From positions 1 through 14,750 of the forward strand of contig JBIKKP010000034.1 of NCBI GenBank assembly GCA_044360285.1: DNA of 14,750 nucleotides, written 5' to 3'. Position 1 is the first letter of the stretch. Each line of letters starts with the position of its first letter. The DNA comes from UBA2645 sp044360285 (GTDB taxonomy: Bacteria > Pseudomonadota > Alphaproteobacteria > Rickettsiales > UBA1997). This document shows positions 1 through 8,177 of this stretch, in pieces. The notes beneath the pieces were generated by a model, which was not told where the DNA came from, did not search any database, and saw only the letters and a list, made by a program, of their open reading frames with translations. The position numbers were made by a program, and so were the translations under genes.

Positions 1-169
1 TCTGGCTGTCGATACAATAAGCCGTCTTAAATTCTGTATCTACCCCAAACACAGCCCTCAAAGCTGTTTCAAAAGCCACGCGCGTTTCATCATCGACTGT
101 AGCTAAAGTAGGATCTGTTGAAGAAGAACCAGAGCTAATTGTGCCGCCAGTAGTAATAATTTTAACCAT
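1..169 (-). CDS. L-asparaginase family protein, N-terminal fragment (runs off the left edge)
   Basis: Only the first 56 codons are inside the window; the rest lies beyond position 1. The start is the ATG at 169-167. Residues 5-12 read ITTGGTIS, the glycine/threonine signature of the asparaginase family. T10 matches the nucleophilic threonine of the first catalytic triad. Residues 53-56 (I-D-S-Q) match the substrate-binding Ser-Gln pair (S58-Q59 in the E. coli type II enzyme). The family hydrolyses L-asparagine to aspartate and ammonia. No signal peptide precedes the TGGTI motif, which suggests a cytoplasmic enzyme. It begins 38 nt after the metC stop on the same strand and may be the last gene of that operon. 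No strong Shine-Dalgarno sequence is visible. The family is clear from two motifs; the subtype and the integrity of the rest cannot be judged here. Confidence 0.75.
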   Translation of the reverse strand, partial: MVKIITTGGTISSGSSSTDPTLATVDDETRVAFETALRAVFGVDTEFKTAYCIDSQ

Positions 170-207
170 AACCGAAATCTAACTTTGATTAATAATTTTG
201 CTTTCTG

Positions 208-1407
208 CTACTTGCGCAACCTTTTAAATCCTGCTTCCAGATCAATTTTCAGATCTTCCACATCTTCCAGACCAACATTGATACGCAGACAAGTTTTATT
301 GCCATAGGGCCATTTTGTGGCGCTGCGCACGCTAGTTCCATCAACTGGCAGAATCAGTGATTCATAACCGCCCCAAGAATAGCCCATGCTGTAATAATGC
401 AGCTTGTCAAGCATTCGCGCCAAAGATTCGTTAGAATATTTACGATCAAGCACAATGGTGAATAATCCTGCGGCACCAGTGAAATCGCGCTTCCATAACT
501 TATGTCCAACGTCTGATTCAAGCGCCGGGTAAAGAATTCTCTCAACTTCAGAACGACCTTCAAGCCATGTGGCAAGCTCAAGCGCAGACTTAAAGCAATG
601 ATCCATCCGCACTTTTGCCGTGCGCATTCCGCGCTGAACCATGTAAGAACAAAACGGCGCTGCAGTGACAGCCATGTAGCGGAAAGCTTCATACATCGCG
701 CGGAAATGTTTTTCCTGAATTGTAATTGCGCCCATCATCATGTCAGAATGGCCGTTGATATACTTGGTCAGCGCCATTACCGACACGTCAACGCCGTGCT
801 CAAGCGGTTTAAAATAAATGCCGCTTGCCCAAGAGTTATCAAGGATTGTCACCACGCCGTGTTTTTTGGCAACTTTGCAAATCGCATCAACATCTTGCAT
901 CTCAAAGCTCAGAGAACCTGGGCTTTCCATGAAAATCACTTTCGTATTTTTCTTGATCAACTTTTTGATATCTTCGCCAATTTTTGGTTCGTAGTAAGTT
1001 GTTTCAACGCCAAGTTTTTTGAGGAATTTATCAGCAAATCCGCGGGTTGGTGAATAAGTGTTGTCAACCAACAACATGTGATCGCCTTGCTTTAAGAACG
1101 CAACCAAGGCGGTGTTAATTGCCGCTGCACCAGAAGATGTAACAAAAGTGTTGTAGCCGCCTTCCAGCTCAGCAATTGCTTGCTCAAGCAAGAAATTTGT
1201 TTGCGTGCCGTAGCGGCCATATTTCAACTCGTAAGGCTCAACTAAATCATTGTTAGAATAGCCGCGCTCAGCGTAAATCAAGTCTTTAAGCGTTGGAAAA
1301 ACAATCGTCGAACTTTGGTAAATTGGTGGATTAACCATCCAGCCCTGCTCTTTTGGATGACGCGCCGCATGCACTATTCTTGTGCCTTCGCCCATTTTTT
1401 TTTCCAT
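208..1407 (-). CDS. metC: Cystathionine beta-lyase (PLP-dependent)
   Basis: A 399-residue enzyme of the Cys/Met-metabolism PLP family that splits cystathionine into homocysteine, pyruvate and ammonia in methionine synthesis. K215 in the LTKYINGHSD motif is the Schiff-base lysine. D190 in ILDNSW contacts the pyridine nitrogen. Y63 and R65 in KYGRYGT match the residues that hold the neighbouring subunit's cofactor phosphate. The stretches ESPGSLSFE, LWKRDFTGAAGLF and YSWGGYESLI match the MetC subgroup closely, rather than MetB or methionine gamma-lyase. Length is normal for the family. The ATG at 1407 is preferred over the ATG four codons later because GAGG lies about 6 nt upstream. The start sits 2 nt after the stop of the HIT gene, so the two are probably co-translated. 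Protein is cytoplasmic. Confidence 0.95.
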   Translation of the reverse strand: MEKKMGEGTRIVHAARHPKEQGWMVNPPIYQSSTIVFPTLKDLIYAERGYSNNDLVEPYELKYGRYGTQTNFLLEQAIAELEGGYNTFVTSSGAAAINTALVAFLKQGDHMLLVDNTYSPTRGFADKFLKKLGVETTYYEPKIGEDIKKLIKKNTKVIFMESPGSLSFEMQDVDAICKVAKKHGVVTILDNSWASGIYFKPLEHGVDVSVMALTKYINGHSDMMMGAITIQEKHFRAMYEAFRYMAVTAAPFCSYMVQRGMRTAKVRMDHCFKSALELATWLEGRSEVERILYPALESDVGHKLWKRDFTGAAGLFTIVLDRKYSNESLARMLDKLHYYSMGYSWGGYESLILPVDGTSVRSATKWPYGNKTCLRINVGLEDVEDLKIDLEAGFKRLRK

Positions 1408-1409
1408 AT

Positions 1410-1784
1410 TTACCTCAATTGATTGTCAAAAGAAACAAGTGGTCCGAGTTTTCTTCCCGCCAAAATATGCACATGAAAATGTGGCACGGTTTGATGAGCA
1501 TCGAAGCCAGTGTTAGAAAGAATTCGAAAGCCCGATGCGTCAGCATTTACAAGTTTCGCCACCTCGTGAACTTTCTTGAAAAAATCAGCAATTTCTACAT
1601 CAGAAGCTTTCGAAACGAAGTCAGAGAAATTCTGATATTCACCTTTTGGAATTACTAAAACGTGAATTGGTGTGGCTTTCGAAATATCGTGGAAAGCCAA
1701 CACCTGCGCGTCTTCATAAACTTTTTTTGCCGGAATTTCGCCACGAATTATTTTAGCAAAAATGTTGTCGCGATTATAGCTCAC
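1410..1784 (-). CDS. HIT family nucleotide-binding hydrolase (Hint-like)
   Basis: A 124-residue protein of the histidine-triad family. Residues 102-107 (HFHVHI) give the His-x-His-x-His pattern, with H104 expected to be the nucleotidyl-enzyme nucleophile. The N-terminal NIFAKIIRGEIPAKKVYED block is typical of bacterial Hint/HinT proteins. These cleave adenosine 5'-phosphoramidates and related aminoacyl-adenylates; the physiological substrate here cannot be deduced. The start codon is GTG at 1784-1782, with a purine-rich GAGGGTG upstream. It follows the prolyl isomerase stop by 2 nt and is followed by metC after 2 nt, so it is the middle gene of a tight operon. Length is normal. Confidence 0.92.
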   Translation of the reverse strand: MSYNRDNIFAKIIRGEIPAKKVYEDAQVLAFHDISKATPIHVLVIPKGEYQNFSDFVSKASDVEIADFFKKVHEVAKLVNADASGFRILSNTGFDAHQTVPHFHVHILAGRKLGPLVSFDNQLR

Positions 1785-1786
1785 CG

Positions 1787-2356
1787 CTATTTCACCCTCT
1801 CAACATCAGCAGCAACACGCACACGAATCATGGCATCAGGATTATTCACCTTACCGCTGCGGTCTTCGCCTTTTTTAATTTTATCAACAAATTCCATACC
1901 TTTAACCACGCGTCCCCAAACCGTGTATTGGTTATCAAGAAAACGTGAATCTTTGGTGACGATGAAAAATTGGCTGTTGCCGCTATTTGGATCAGAGGCG
2001 CGCGCCATTGAAACAGCGCCGCGAATGTGTGGCTCGTCAGAAAATTCTGCGCGCAAATCAGGAAGTTTTGAACCGCCCATGCCAGTTCCAGTTGGATCGC
2101 CAGTTTGCGCCATAAAACCATCGATAACGCGGTGAAAAACTACTCCATCATAAAATTTTTGGCGCGCCAAAGTTTTAATGCGATCAACGTGAGCCGGAGC
2201 AATTTTTGGCAATAATTCAATCACAACTCGACCCGCGTTAAGGTCGATATAGAGAACATTTTCAAGGTCCTTCGCCTTGTTTTGCTGGGCATTAGCTGAA
2301 GTCATAAGACAAAAAAATAGAGTTAGAGAAATAAGAATTTGACAAATCTTTTTCAT
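1787..2356 (-). CDS. Exported cyclophilin-type peptidyl-prolyl cis-trans isomerase
   Basis: A 189-residue protein that interconverts cis and trans X-Pro bonds during folding. The start is placed at the ATG at 2356-2354. It opens a clear signal peptide: basic KK, a hydrophobic core ILISLTLFFCL and an ANA cleavage site after residue 23. An upstream in-frame TTG at 2422 would add 22 residues ahead of the signal peptide and is less likely. The cyclophilin core holds the active-site motif FHRVIDGFMAQTGDPTGTG with R76, F81 and Q84, then NSQFFI, and a tryptophan (W137) in YTVWGRV where cyclosporin-binding cyclophilins have theirs. The product is expected in the periplasm. It is the first gene of a minus-strand run with the HIT gene, metC and the asparaginase. 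No strong ribosome binding site is visible. Confidence 0.93.
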   Translation of the reverse strand: MKKICQILISLTLFFCLMTSANAQQNKAKDLENVLYIDLNAGRVVIELLPKIAPAHVDRIKTLARQKFYDGVVFHRVIDGFMAQTGDPTGTGMGGSKLPDLRAEFSDEPHIRGAVSMARASDPNSGNSQFFIVTKDSRFLDNQYTVWGRVVKGMEFVDKIKKGEDRSGKVNNPDAMIRVRVAADVERVK

Positions 2357-2590
2357 AAATTTTTTAATTAAATTTAATCTAGAGAGGGGCGCGCCTTCTA
2401 GAAGCGCAGAGTTTTTTTTCAAAGGCTTTTTCTCAAAAAAAATCGCTGCAAAAAGAAATCAAATCACAGGGTTTTTGACCTTGTCTTTGGCAAGTTGCTT
2501 TCTAAGTTGCAAAAAAATTCTGCTTTCAAAAAAAGCTATTTTTTAAACATCACTAACAATCCCAAAAGCTTACAAACACAAGGAGAAATC
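2357..2590. promoter_or_regulatory. Divergent control region between the prolyl isomerase and ssb
   Basis: This 234-nt AT-rich gap must hold promoters for the leftward ppi-HIT-metC run and for rightward ssb. For ssb a TTGACC hexamer at 2475-2480 is a possible -35, but no convincing -10 follows. The ssb ribosome binding site is excellent: AAGGAG at 2580-2585, about 5 nt before the ATG at 2591. The segment 2378-2402 holds two TCTAGA hexamers around a GGCGCGCC palindrome, a possible hairpin in the ppi leader. The region's role is inferred from gene orientation; the individual elements are weak. Confidence 0.45.
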
Positions 2591-3058
2591 ATGTCGATTA
2601 ACAAAGTAATTTTGGTTGGAAATGTCGGCCAAGATCCAGAAATTCGCTCAACACAAGATGGTCGCGAAATAGCAAATTTTTCACTCGCAACTTCTGACAG
2701 CTGGAAAGACAAAAGTTCTGGCGAAAGAAAAGAAAAAACCGAATGGCATCGCGTCGTGATTTTCTCGCAAGGTTTGATTAATGTGGTTCGCAACTACATA
2801 AAAAAAGGCAGCAAGCTTTACATCGAAGGTTCACTTCAAACCAGAAAATGGACTGACTCACAAGGCGTTGAAAAATTCACCACCGAGGTAGTTTTGCAAA
2901 ATTTCAACTCAACTTTGCAAATTCTTGACGCACGCGAACGCAATTCATCTTACGGCGGTAGCGACTCTTCCAGCAGCTCACACAGCGGCGGCGGACATCA
3001 TAAACAACGCAACAATGATGTTTCGGTTGAAGAAAATGACGATGAAATTCCGTTCTAG
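2591..3058 (+). CDS. ssb: Single-stranded DNA-binding protein
   Basis: A 155-residue SSB that coats single-stranded DNA in replication, recombination and repair. The ATG at 2591 is chosen over the open frame further upstream because AAGGAG lies just before it and because MSINKVILVGNVGQDPE is the conserved SSB N-terminus. Residues 1 to about 112 form the OB-fold, including the EWHRVVIF strand and the KLYIEGSLQTRKW segment. A flexible Ser/Gly/His-rich linker follows at about 113-140. The acidic tail ends in DDEIPF, the standard tip that binds partner proteins such as Exo I, RecO and PriA. Length and layout are normal. It is followed directly by an intrinsic terminator and appears monocistronic. 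Confidence 0.97.
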   Translation: MSINKVILVGNVGQDPEIRSTQDGREIANFSLATSDSWKDKSSGERKEKTEWHRVVIFSQGLINVVRNYIKKGSKLYIEGSLQTRKWTDSQGVEKFTTEVVLQNFNSTLQILDARERNSSYGGSDSSSSSHSGGGHHKQRNNDVSVEENDDEIPF

Positions 3059-3085
3059 AACTTAATTTTCTGAAAAAAATTTCAC

Positions 3086-3119
3086 TAAGGCGGGGCCAAA
3101 AACCCCGCCTTATTTTTTT
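3086..3119 (+). terminator. Rho-independent terminator of ssb
   Basis: A 10-bp perfect stem (TAAGGCGGGG at 3086-3095 with CCCCGCCTTA at 3103-3112), a 7-nt loop, then seven T at 3113-3119. It starts 27 nt after the ssb stop. Confidence 0.93.
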
Positions 3120-3137
3120 GTGAGAATCCTTCATCTC

Positions 3138-3250
3138 GTCATCCTTGAATCGCAAAGCGATTCGAGGATCTGGTGCGTTTTCGCCTTGAACAAACCAGGA
3201 TCCTTGAAGCCTATGTCTTCAAGGATGATGAGTTTTTTAACGAGGATGAC
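3138..3250. repeat. Composite palindromic intergenic repeat element
   Basis: Nested inverted repeats fill this stretch. GTCATCCT at 3138-3145 is mirrored by AGGATGAC at 3243-3250, forming terminal inverted repeats. Inside are a 13-bp hairpin (3141-3153 with 3157-3169, AAA loop, one G-T pair), an imperfect GGATC-TGGT / ACCA-GGATCC pair (3166-3174 with 3194-3203), and a 10-bp hairpin (3200-3209 with 3217-3226). Such GTCATCC...GGATCTGG palindromes are common as dispersed non-coding repeats in alphaproteobacterial genomes. No coding sequence is supported here. The remainder, 3251-3368, holds no recognisable gene and must contain the nuoG leader. Confidence 0.7.
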
Positions 3251-3368
3251 AAGAGTTGGTTACGGAAATGGTTTTTTCTGCGATCGCCAATTGATTCTCA
3301 AAAATTTCTGATTTGAATGCGTACCTTCCATTTTCTCCCGAACTTACGCCCTAAACACTCCTTAAGTA

Positions 3369-5402
3369 ATGCCTACAGTTTCAATTAACGGTAAATCTCA
3401 CGTCGTTCCTGAGGGAATCACAATTATCCAAGCTTGCGAAATTGCTGATATCGAAATCCCGCGCTTTTGTTATCACGAACGCCTGGCCATTGCTGGAAAT
3501 TGCCGCATGTGCTTGGTTGAAGTCGCCGGCGGCCCACCAAAACCAGTTGCCTCTTGCGCCATGCCAGTTGCGGAAGGAATGCAAGTTTTCACCGACACAC
3601 CAATGGTTAAAAAAGCGCGCGAAGGTGTGATGGAATTTCTTCTCGCCAATCACCCGCTTGATTGCCCAATTTGCGACCAAGGCGGCGAATGCGATTTACA
3701 AGATCAAGCCTATCAATATGGCCGTGGCGAAAGTCATTACCACGAACATAAGCGTTCAGTCACTGAAAAAAATCTAGGTCCGCTCGTCAAAACACAAATG
3801 ACGCGCTGCATTCACTGCACACGCTGCGTTCGTTTTATGGAAGATGTTGCAGGCACCACAGAAATGGGCGCAGTTTTTCGCGGCGAAGGAATGCAAATCA
3901 CCACCTATCTCGAAAAAAACATTAAGTCTGAACTCTCTGGAAATATCATCGACCTTTGTCCGGTTGGCGCGCTTACCTCTAAGCCTTACGCCTTTAAAGC
4001 AAGAAGCTGGGAATTGCGCAAAACCGAAACAATCGACGTAATGGATGCAGTTTGCAGCAACATCAGAATCGATTCACGCGGCACAGAAATTATGCGCATT
4101 TTGCCGCGCCTAAATGAAGAAATTAATGAAGAATGGATTTCTGACAAAACACGCTTTTGCTATGACGGGCTGCGCTATCAGCGCCTTGACCGCGCTTACA
4201 TAAAACAAAGCGACGGAAAATTAAAAACCGTAACGCTTGACGAAGCGCTGCAAAAAACCGCCAAAAAAATAAAAGCGCTGCAAGCCAGTGAAATTGCCGC
4301 TCTAAGTGGTCAACTTTCTTCTGTGGAAGAAATTTTTGCGCTGAAAAAATTGCTCGAAAAACTTGGTGTAAAAAATTTCGACTGTCGTTTGCGCGATGAA
4401 AAATTAAGCACCGATGATCGCGCCTCCTACCTTTTCAACACAGGAATTGCCGGAATTGAAGAAGCTGACGCTTGTTTGTTAGTTGGTGTAAATCCACGCA
4501 AAGACGCTCCAATTCTCAATGCGCGCATTAAAAAAGCTTCGCTCAATCAAAATTTCAAAATCGCCGCAATTGGTGTTGAGGCTGATTTAACTTACGCTTA
4601 CCAAAATTTGGGAAGTGACGTATCAGCACTAAAATCAATCTTGGATGGCAAATCGCCTTTCTGTGAAATTTTGCAAAAAGCGCAAAAACCAATGTTGATT
4701 TTGGGTCATGATATGGTCGCCAGAGCAGACGGTGCAATGCTTCTTGGCTTGGTCAAAAAAATCGCCGAAAAATTCCACATGGTTAAAGATGGTTGGAATG
4801 GTTTTAACTTTTTGGCAAAATCAACTGGCTTCATCAACGGCCTTGAGCTTGGATTTATCGGCGATTCCAACGTTTCGCAAATTTTAACCAAAACCAGCAG
4901 AGACGAAATCAAAGCAGTAATTTTGCACGCTGTTGATGATGATATTGATTTTGAAAAGCTGAAAAACACTTTTGTAATTTACATTGGAAGCCACGGAGAT
5001 CGCGGCGCGCACGTTGCTGACATAATTTTACCAGCGGCAGCTTACAGCGAAAAAGATGCAATTTTTGTTAATTGCGAAGGACGTCCGCAAAGCACTAAGC
5101 ACGCGGCTTTCGCGCCAAATGAAGCAAAAGTTGATGTCGAAATTTTTGTCGCCCTGGCCGAAAAACTTGGCATTGATCTTGGTTTTAAAAATTCCGCCGA
5201 AATCAGAAAAGAGCTGGTCAAAACCAATAAAATTTTTGCAACACTTGAGAAAATAACCAAAACAACTTGGAAAAATTCCGTTGAGACAAAAGGTGAATTT
5301 TTGGGCGAAAATTTAGCGCCAAAAAATTGCGATTTTTATCTGACTAATCCAATTGCCCGCGCTTCGCGAATTTTAAATCGCTGCAGCGCCGAACTAAGCT
5401 AA
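3369..5402 (+). CDS. nuoG: NADH-quinone oxidoreductase (complex I) subunit G
   Basis: A 677-residue iron-sulfur subunit of the peripheral arm of respiratory complex I, on the cytoplasmic face of the inner membrane. It carries electrons from NADH/FMN towards quinone. Residues 1 to about 80 are a [2Fe-2S] ferredoxin-like domain with C34, C45, C48 and C63 (cluster N1b). H95, C99, C102 and C108 form the His-Cys3 ligand set of N5. C147, C150, C153 and C197 form the N4 ligand set. The rest is the molybdopterin-oxidoreductase-like fold. The length matches the alphaproteobacterial/mitochondrial NDUFS1 type, not the longer E. coli form. No other nuo gene is adjacent: ssb lies upstream and a secretion ABC gene begins 10 nt downstream. 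The start fits the family N-terminus, though no good ribosome binding site is visible. Confidence 0.96.
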   Translation: MPTVSINGKSHVVPEGITIIQACEIADIEIPRFCYHERLAIAGNCRMCLVEVAGGPPKPVASCAMPVAEGMQVFTDTPMVKKAREGVMEFLLANHPLDCPICDQGGECDLQDQAYQYGRGESHYHEHKRSVTEKNLGPLVKTQMTRCIHCTRCVRFMEDVAGTTEMGAVFRGEGMQITTYLEKNIKSELSGNIIDLCPVGALTSKPYAFKARSWELRKTETIDVMDAVCSNIRIDSRGTEIMRILPRLNEEINEEWISDKTRFCYDGLRYQRLDRAYIKQSDGKLKTVTLDEALQKTAKKIKALQASEIAALSGQLSSVEEIFALKKLLEKLGVKNFDCRLRDEKLSTDDRASYLFNTGIAGIEEADACLLVGVNPRKDAPILNARIKKASLNQNFKIAAIGVEADLTYAYQNLGSDVSALKSILDGKSPFCEILQKAQKPMLILGHDMVARADGAMLLGLVKKIAEKFHMVKDGWNGFNFLAKSTGFINGLELGFIGDSNVSQILTKTSRDEIKAVILHAVDDDIDFEKLKNTFVIYIGSHGDRGAHVADIILPAAAYSEKDAIFVNCEGRPQSTKHAAFAPNEAKVDVEIFVALAEKLGIDLGFKNSAEIRKELVKTNKIFATLEKITKTTWKNSVETKGEFLGENLAPKNCDFYLTNPIARASRILNRCSAELS

Positions 5403-5412
5403 AAAAACAAAA

Positions 5413-7146
5413 ATGAGCGAATTTAAACTAAGCGAAAAAAAGCTCTACAAGCCCTTTAGTAACGATTTAGATAATTTCGATTTTTTAGCTTTTTTAAAAA
5501 AAATTCTCTCCGCAGAAAAAAATTTCTTCCTGGTTGCAGCAATTTATGGAGCAATGATTGCTCTGCTGAGCCTTGCGGTTCCTTTGTGTGTTCAACTTTT
5601 GATCAACTCTGTTGCTTTTAGCGCACTCTTGCAGCCGGTTGCAATTTTGGCGCTGATTCTTTTTTTCCTGCTGACTTTTTCTGGAATTTTAAACGCCGCA
5701 CAAATCTACGTCGCCGAAATTTTTCAACGCAGATTTATTTCGCGCATTGCCGCTGAAATATCGCTGCAGCTTGTTCATGGAAAGCGCGATGCACTTGAAG
5801 AATCAAACCTAAGCGAACTAACTAACAGATTTTTTGAAACGACCGCGGTGCAAAAAATTGTACCAAGATTTCTGACCGAAACTTTTGCGCTGGCTCTGCA
5901 AACGACGATTGGATTGATTTTGCTTGCCTGCTATCACCCAATTTTACTGCTATTTAGCTTACTAATAGTTGCCTCTCTTTTTTTGATTTGGCGACTTTCT
6001 TACCACAAAGCAATTAGCACCTCATTTTACGAAAGCCGAAGAAAATACGATATCGCCGCCTGGCTTGAAGACATATCTCGCAGCAACGATTTGTTTAAAT
6101 CAGAAAATGGCAAAAATTATGCCAAATTCAAAATCGACTTTCTCACCGGCCAATATCTCAAAGAACGAAAAAAGCATTTTCGCCAATTATTTTCGCAAAC
6201 AATTTCGCTTTTGGCGCTTTATGCAGTTGCCAGCTCTATTTTGTTAATGATTGGGGGATGGTTGGTAATAAAAGGCCAGCTAACCATGGGGCAGTTGGTT
6301 GCAGCCGAAATGATTTTATCAGCAATTCTTTACGGAATTTCAAAATTTGGTAAAGATTTTGATAATTTTTACGACCTTGTTTCCGCCTGCGAAAAACTTT
6401 CGCAGTTCTTCAACATTCCTTGCGAAAAGGATCGCAAAAGCAAATTGGAGGACGGACCAATCGCAATTTCGCTTAAAAATATCTCTCATCAATTTTTGCA
6501 GCGGCATTATTACTTTAACCTGAATTTTGCTTCCGGAAAAAATTATCTAATCGCCAGCGAAGGATCAACAATCCAAAAACTTCTGATCAATTTCTTAAGT
6601 GCCTTAAGTTTTCCAGACCTTGGCTGCGTTGAGTTTAACGGCCAAGACATAAGTCAGCTTGATGGATTTCATCTGCGCTCAAAAATTGTTGTGCTGAATA
6701 ATTCGCCGCTGCTTGAAGGAGAAATCGAAGAATATCTGACTTTTGGCAACCAATCAATCAGCAAGGCCAAAATAAACGAGGTTCTAGAAATAACCGGGCT
6801 TAATGCAGCAATGACAAGGCTTGGACTTAATCTGAATTCAAGAATAATTCCTTCTGGCTGGCCATTTTCTGAAAGTGAGAAAATTTTATTAAAAGTTGCC
6901 AGGGCTCTGATTCTTGAGCCGCGAATTATCATTATCACAGAAGCGCTCGACATGATAAATTGGCAACTTCGCCAAAAAATTCTGCGTCATTTAACAAATC
7001 ACCAAGAAGTGACCGTGCTTTACTTCTCAAGCCTTCGTAACATTGAAGTCTTTGATGAATGCATTTTTATTGATCACGAAAAATCATTTAGCTTCAAAAC
7101 AGCAGCTCAATTAGAAAAATTTGAGGAAGAGGTTTATCAAAAATGA
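5413..7146 (+). CDS. Type I secretion-like ABC membrane protein with a degenerate ATPase domain
   Basis: A 577-residue fused permease/nucleotide-binding protein of the HlyB/PrtD/MsbA architecture without an N-terminal peptidase domain. About 36 residues precede a transmembrane domain (about 37-310) that ends in a typical GGWLVIKGQLTMGQLVAAEM segment. The cassette domain spans about 350-577. The fold is recognisable (the RALILEPR helix after the signature position, a D-loop-like LDMIN), but the working residues are replaced. The Walker A position reads ASEGSTIQ (381-388), with Ile for the essential Lys. The Q-loop Gln is N429. The signature LSGGQ reads FSESE (485-489). Walker B reads IIIITE (505-510), with Thr for Asp and the Glu kept. 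The switch His is S539. The frame is intact, so this is not a decaying pseudogene. Its stop overlaps the adaptor start by 4 nt. Expected location is the inner membrane, as partner of the HlyD and TolC proteins. ATP-driven transport by this subunit alone is doubtful. Confidence 0.85.
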   Translation: MSEFKLSEKKLYKPFSNDLDNFDFLAFLKKILSAEKNFFLVAAIYGAMIALLSLAVPLCVQLLINSVAFSALLQPVAILALILFFLLTFSGILNAAQIYVAEIFQRRFISRIAAEISLQLVHGKRDALEESNLSELTNRFFETTAVQKIVPRFLTETFALALQTTIGLILLACYHPILLLFSLLIVASLFLIWRLSYHKAISTSFYESRRKYDIAAWLEDISRSNDLFKSENGKNYAKFKIDFLTGQYLKERKKHFRQLFSQTISLLALYAVASSILLMIGGWLVIKGQLTMGQLVAAEMILSAILYGISKFGKDFDNFYDLVSACEKLSQFFNIPCEKDRKSKLEDGPIAISLKNISHQFLQRHYYFNLNFASGKNYLIASEGSTIQKLLINFLSALSFPDLGCVEFNGQDISQLDGFHLRSKIVVLNNSPLLEGEIEEYLTFGNQSISKAKINEVLEITGLNAAMTRLGLNLNSRIIPSGWPFSESEKILLKVARALILEPRIIIITEALDMINWQLRQKILRHLTNHQEVTVLYFSSLRNIEVFDECIFIDHEKSFSFKTAAQLEKFEEEVYQK

Positions 7147-8177
7147 ACAAAGAAAAAGAGCTATCCTCATTCAAGCAACTCTCTGAAATCCGGGTTCCGC
7201 AGCCTTTAAGAATTTTAGCCAAAACTTTGGTTATTTCATTTTTTGCCTTGGTTTTGTTTTTAGTGATAACGCCATGGAGGCAGACCTCGAAAGGCTTTGG
7301 ACATGTAATTGCTAGCAACCCAAATAATCGCACTCAAAACATCAACGCCTCAACAAGCGGAAGAATCAGCAAATGGTATGTTTCAGATGGCATGAGAGTA
7401 AAAGCTGGCGACAAGCTCGCTGAAATTGTTGATAATGACCCGTTGATTCTTGATAGACTCAAAACAGAGAAATTGGCTAAAGAAGGAAAATTAGGCGCTT
7501 CACAAAGCGCAGCGCAAACCGCTAAAATAAATTATGAACGCCAACAAGAGCTCTATAAAAAAGGCCTGAGCTCAAGAAGGGAATTTGAGCAAGCGAAAAT
7601 CGAATATCAAAAATTACTCGGCACGCAGCAATCAGATGCGGCAGAACTTGCCGAGTCTCAAACAAAACTTTCAAGACAAGAAAGTCAGTTAATCACCGCA
7701 CCAGGGGATGGAACAATACTCAAAGTTTTAGCCGGAAACAATTCCACAATCGTTAAAGCCGGCGATAAAATTGCCACTTTTGCACCAAATTTAACCGACC
7801 CGGCAGTTGAGCTCTATGTAAATGGCAACGACATTCCACTGATTCATGAAGGCAGAAAAGTTCGCCTGCAATTTGAAGGATGGCCGGCGGTACAATTCAG
7901 CGGCTGGCCATCAATTTCAGTTGGAACCTTTGCTGGCGTGGTTTCATCGGTTGATGCTTCAATTTCAGAAAATGGCAAATTTCGAGTAATCGTAAAAAAA
8001 GATGGCGAAGAAAACTGGCCCGACAATCGTTTCTTAAGACACGGGGCCAAGGTTTATGGCTGGGTTTTGCTAAACCAAGTTCGTCTTGCTTACGAGATTT
8101 GGCGCCAAATCAACAGTTTTCCCCCTGATTTTAGTGAAGAAATAAAAGGCAAAAACGACGAAGAAAATGCCAAGTAA
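7143..8177 (+). CDS. HlyD-family periplasmic adaptor (membrane fusion protein)
   Basis: A 344-residue adaptor linking an inner-membrane transporter to an outer-membrane channel. A single transmembrane helix lies at about residues 24-43. A first half-barrel-sandwich/lipoyl segment follows (GRISKWYVSDGMRVKAGDKLAEI region, about 73-96). A charged coiled-coil hairpin runs from about 105 to 180. The returning sandwich strand (APGDGTILKVLAGNNSTIVKAGDKI region) and a beta-barrel come next. The C-terminal YEIWRQINSFPPDF is typical of HlyD-type adaptors found next to secretion ABC proteins. The ATGA overlap with the ABC gene and the 11-nt overlap with the TolC-like gene indicate coupled translation in one operon. 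Substrate is unknown. Confidence 0.9.
   Translation: MNKEKELSSFKQLSEIRVPQPLRILAKTLVISFFALVLFLVITPWRQTSKGFGHVIASNPNNRTQNINASTSGRISKWYVSDGMRVKAGDKLAEIVDNDPLILDRLKTEKLAKEGKLGASQSAAQTAKINYERQQELYKKGLSSRREFEQAKIEYQKLLGTQQSDAAELAESQTKLSRQESQLITAPGDGTILKVLAGNNSTIVKAGDKIATFAPNLTDPAVELYVNGNDIPLIHEGRKVRLQFEGWPAVQFSGWPSISVGTFAGVVSSVDASISENGKFRVIVKKDGEENWPDNRFLRHGAKVYGWVLLNQVRLAYEIWRQINSFPPDFSEEIKGKNDEENAK

Noticed and set aside
598..1053. Open frame on the plus strand of 151 codons.
   Set aside because: It is antisense to metC, whose conserved residues explain the sequence; the product shows no family signature.
2378..2402. TCTAGA - GGCGCGCC - TCTAGA looks like a cloning linker or vector joint.
   Set aside because: GGCGCGCC also occurs natively inside the prolyl isomerase gene (2161-2168), and the flanking sequence reads normally; chance or a small hairpin is more likely.
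2357..2422. Longer prolyl isomerase starting at the TTG at 2422.
   Set aside because: The ATG at 2356 opens a standard signal peptide; the longer form would bury it behind 22 extra residues.
2495..2590. SSB with a 32-residue N-terminal extension.
   Set aside because: The ATG at 2591 has an excellent AAGGAG site and begins exactly at the conserved SSB N-terminus.
5413..7146. ABC gene as a pseudogene.
   Set aside because: The frame is intact over 577 codons, both domains are complete and overlaps with neighbours are kept, so selection on the protein is likely despite the lost motifs.
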